Below, piece by piece: positions 56,229-56,447 of a stretch of 56,447 bases of DNA. The notes under the pieces are model-generated. The model worked only from the letters and a program-made list of their open reading frames with translations, was not told where the DNA came from and searched no databases. The translations under genes and the position numbers were made by a program. The stretch covers positions 1 to 56,447 of the forward strand of contig CAZOOP010000023.1 in assembly GCA_964581465.1 (NCBI GenBank), given 5' to 3'. This DNA is from WJMB01 sp964581465 (lineage in GTDB: Bacteria; RBG-13-66-14). Every line of letters starts with the position of its first letter. Position 1 is the first letter of the stretch.

Positions 56229-56447
56229 CCTCAACGCGCGATGGCGGCTTGACGGAAGAGTGCCTGATCCGTCAGTGGCCCGTCTTCCGTTTGACCCGCC
56301 CCCTAGACTCGCTGAGCTCAAGACTCAGATGGACGCCCGCATGCCTGCTTACTTGCTGCGACCTTGTCAGATAGTCGGCGATAATTATTAAAGGATTATC
56401 ACACATGCCTGAACAGGTACGTATCGCTATTAGCTTGATGTGTAGTG
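56229..56447. repeat. Tail with start of another relic
   Basis: No gene is supported here. AAGGATTATCACACATGCCTGAAC at 56392-56415 fits the GGGATNATCAC...TGAAC end motif, so a further relic probably starts here and runs past the window edge. Confidence 0.45.

Overview
The window is GC-rich bacterial chromosome from a diderm (outer-membrane) organism. Evidence for an outer membrane: a TolC-family protein, three further signal-peptide beta-barrel candidates, lipoproteins, and a secreted protein with a type IX-like (PNP...YDLSGR...G.Y) C-terminal sorting domain. The mix of a bacterial microcompartment with PduL, system II cytochrome c maturation (ResB/CcsA), pyruvate phosphate dikinase and that sorting domain fits an uncultured FCB-like or Coatesbacteria-like lineage. 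This placement is an inference from gene content only.

Layout. 1-5250: a decayed IS1595-type element, a ROK sugar kinase, an unusual tail-anchored receiver protein, an ArsR/membrane-protein pair and repeat relics. 5250-13620: a sigma-54 activator with a GAF domain, followed by a microcompartment operon (CoA-acylating aldehyde dehydrogenase, BMC-H shell protein, PduL, PduS-like flavo/FeS protein, PduT-like BMC-T shell protein, then YihY). An AT-rich DUF429-like gene broken by one in-frame TAA lies inside the operon. No signature lyase or dehydratase and no pentameric vertex gene is present. 14200-16625: an AhpD-like protein, an APH-fold kinase and a lone class I fumarase alpha subunit. 18360-35420: almost all minus strand, with outer-membrane barrels, RseC, PyrF, TolC, CcsA/ResB and a long TPR protein. 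35700-47300: PurA, a sorting-domain protein, PPDK, a cytochrome c, HtrA, a DUF488 protein and a secreted protein. 47577: tRNA-Val(GAC). 48460-56230: LysM and coiled-coil lipoprotein genes, IlvE, an NtrC-type response regulator, a lipoprotein and a methyltransferase.

The most striking signal is a family of eight nested palindromes of 179-196 bp. Each has a 20-bp inner stem, GGCGTTGGCACGTTTCTTGC, whose two arms each match the sigma-54 -24/-12 consensus and face each other. Each also has an outer stem of 14-21 bp whose sequence differs from copy to copy while staying base-paired within the copy. Each copy lies 7-175 bp past the 3' end of a gene, and six of the eight also precede a gene start. 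One copy lies between the GAF/sigma-54 activator and the microcompartment operon, and another lies upstream of the NtrC-like gene. The intergenic AT-richer stretches hold at least four families of decayed insertion sequences or MITE-like repeats, mostly ending in GGGATNATCAC.
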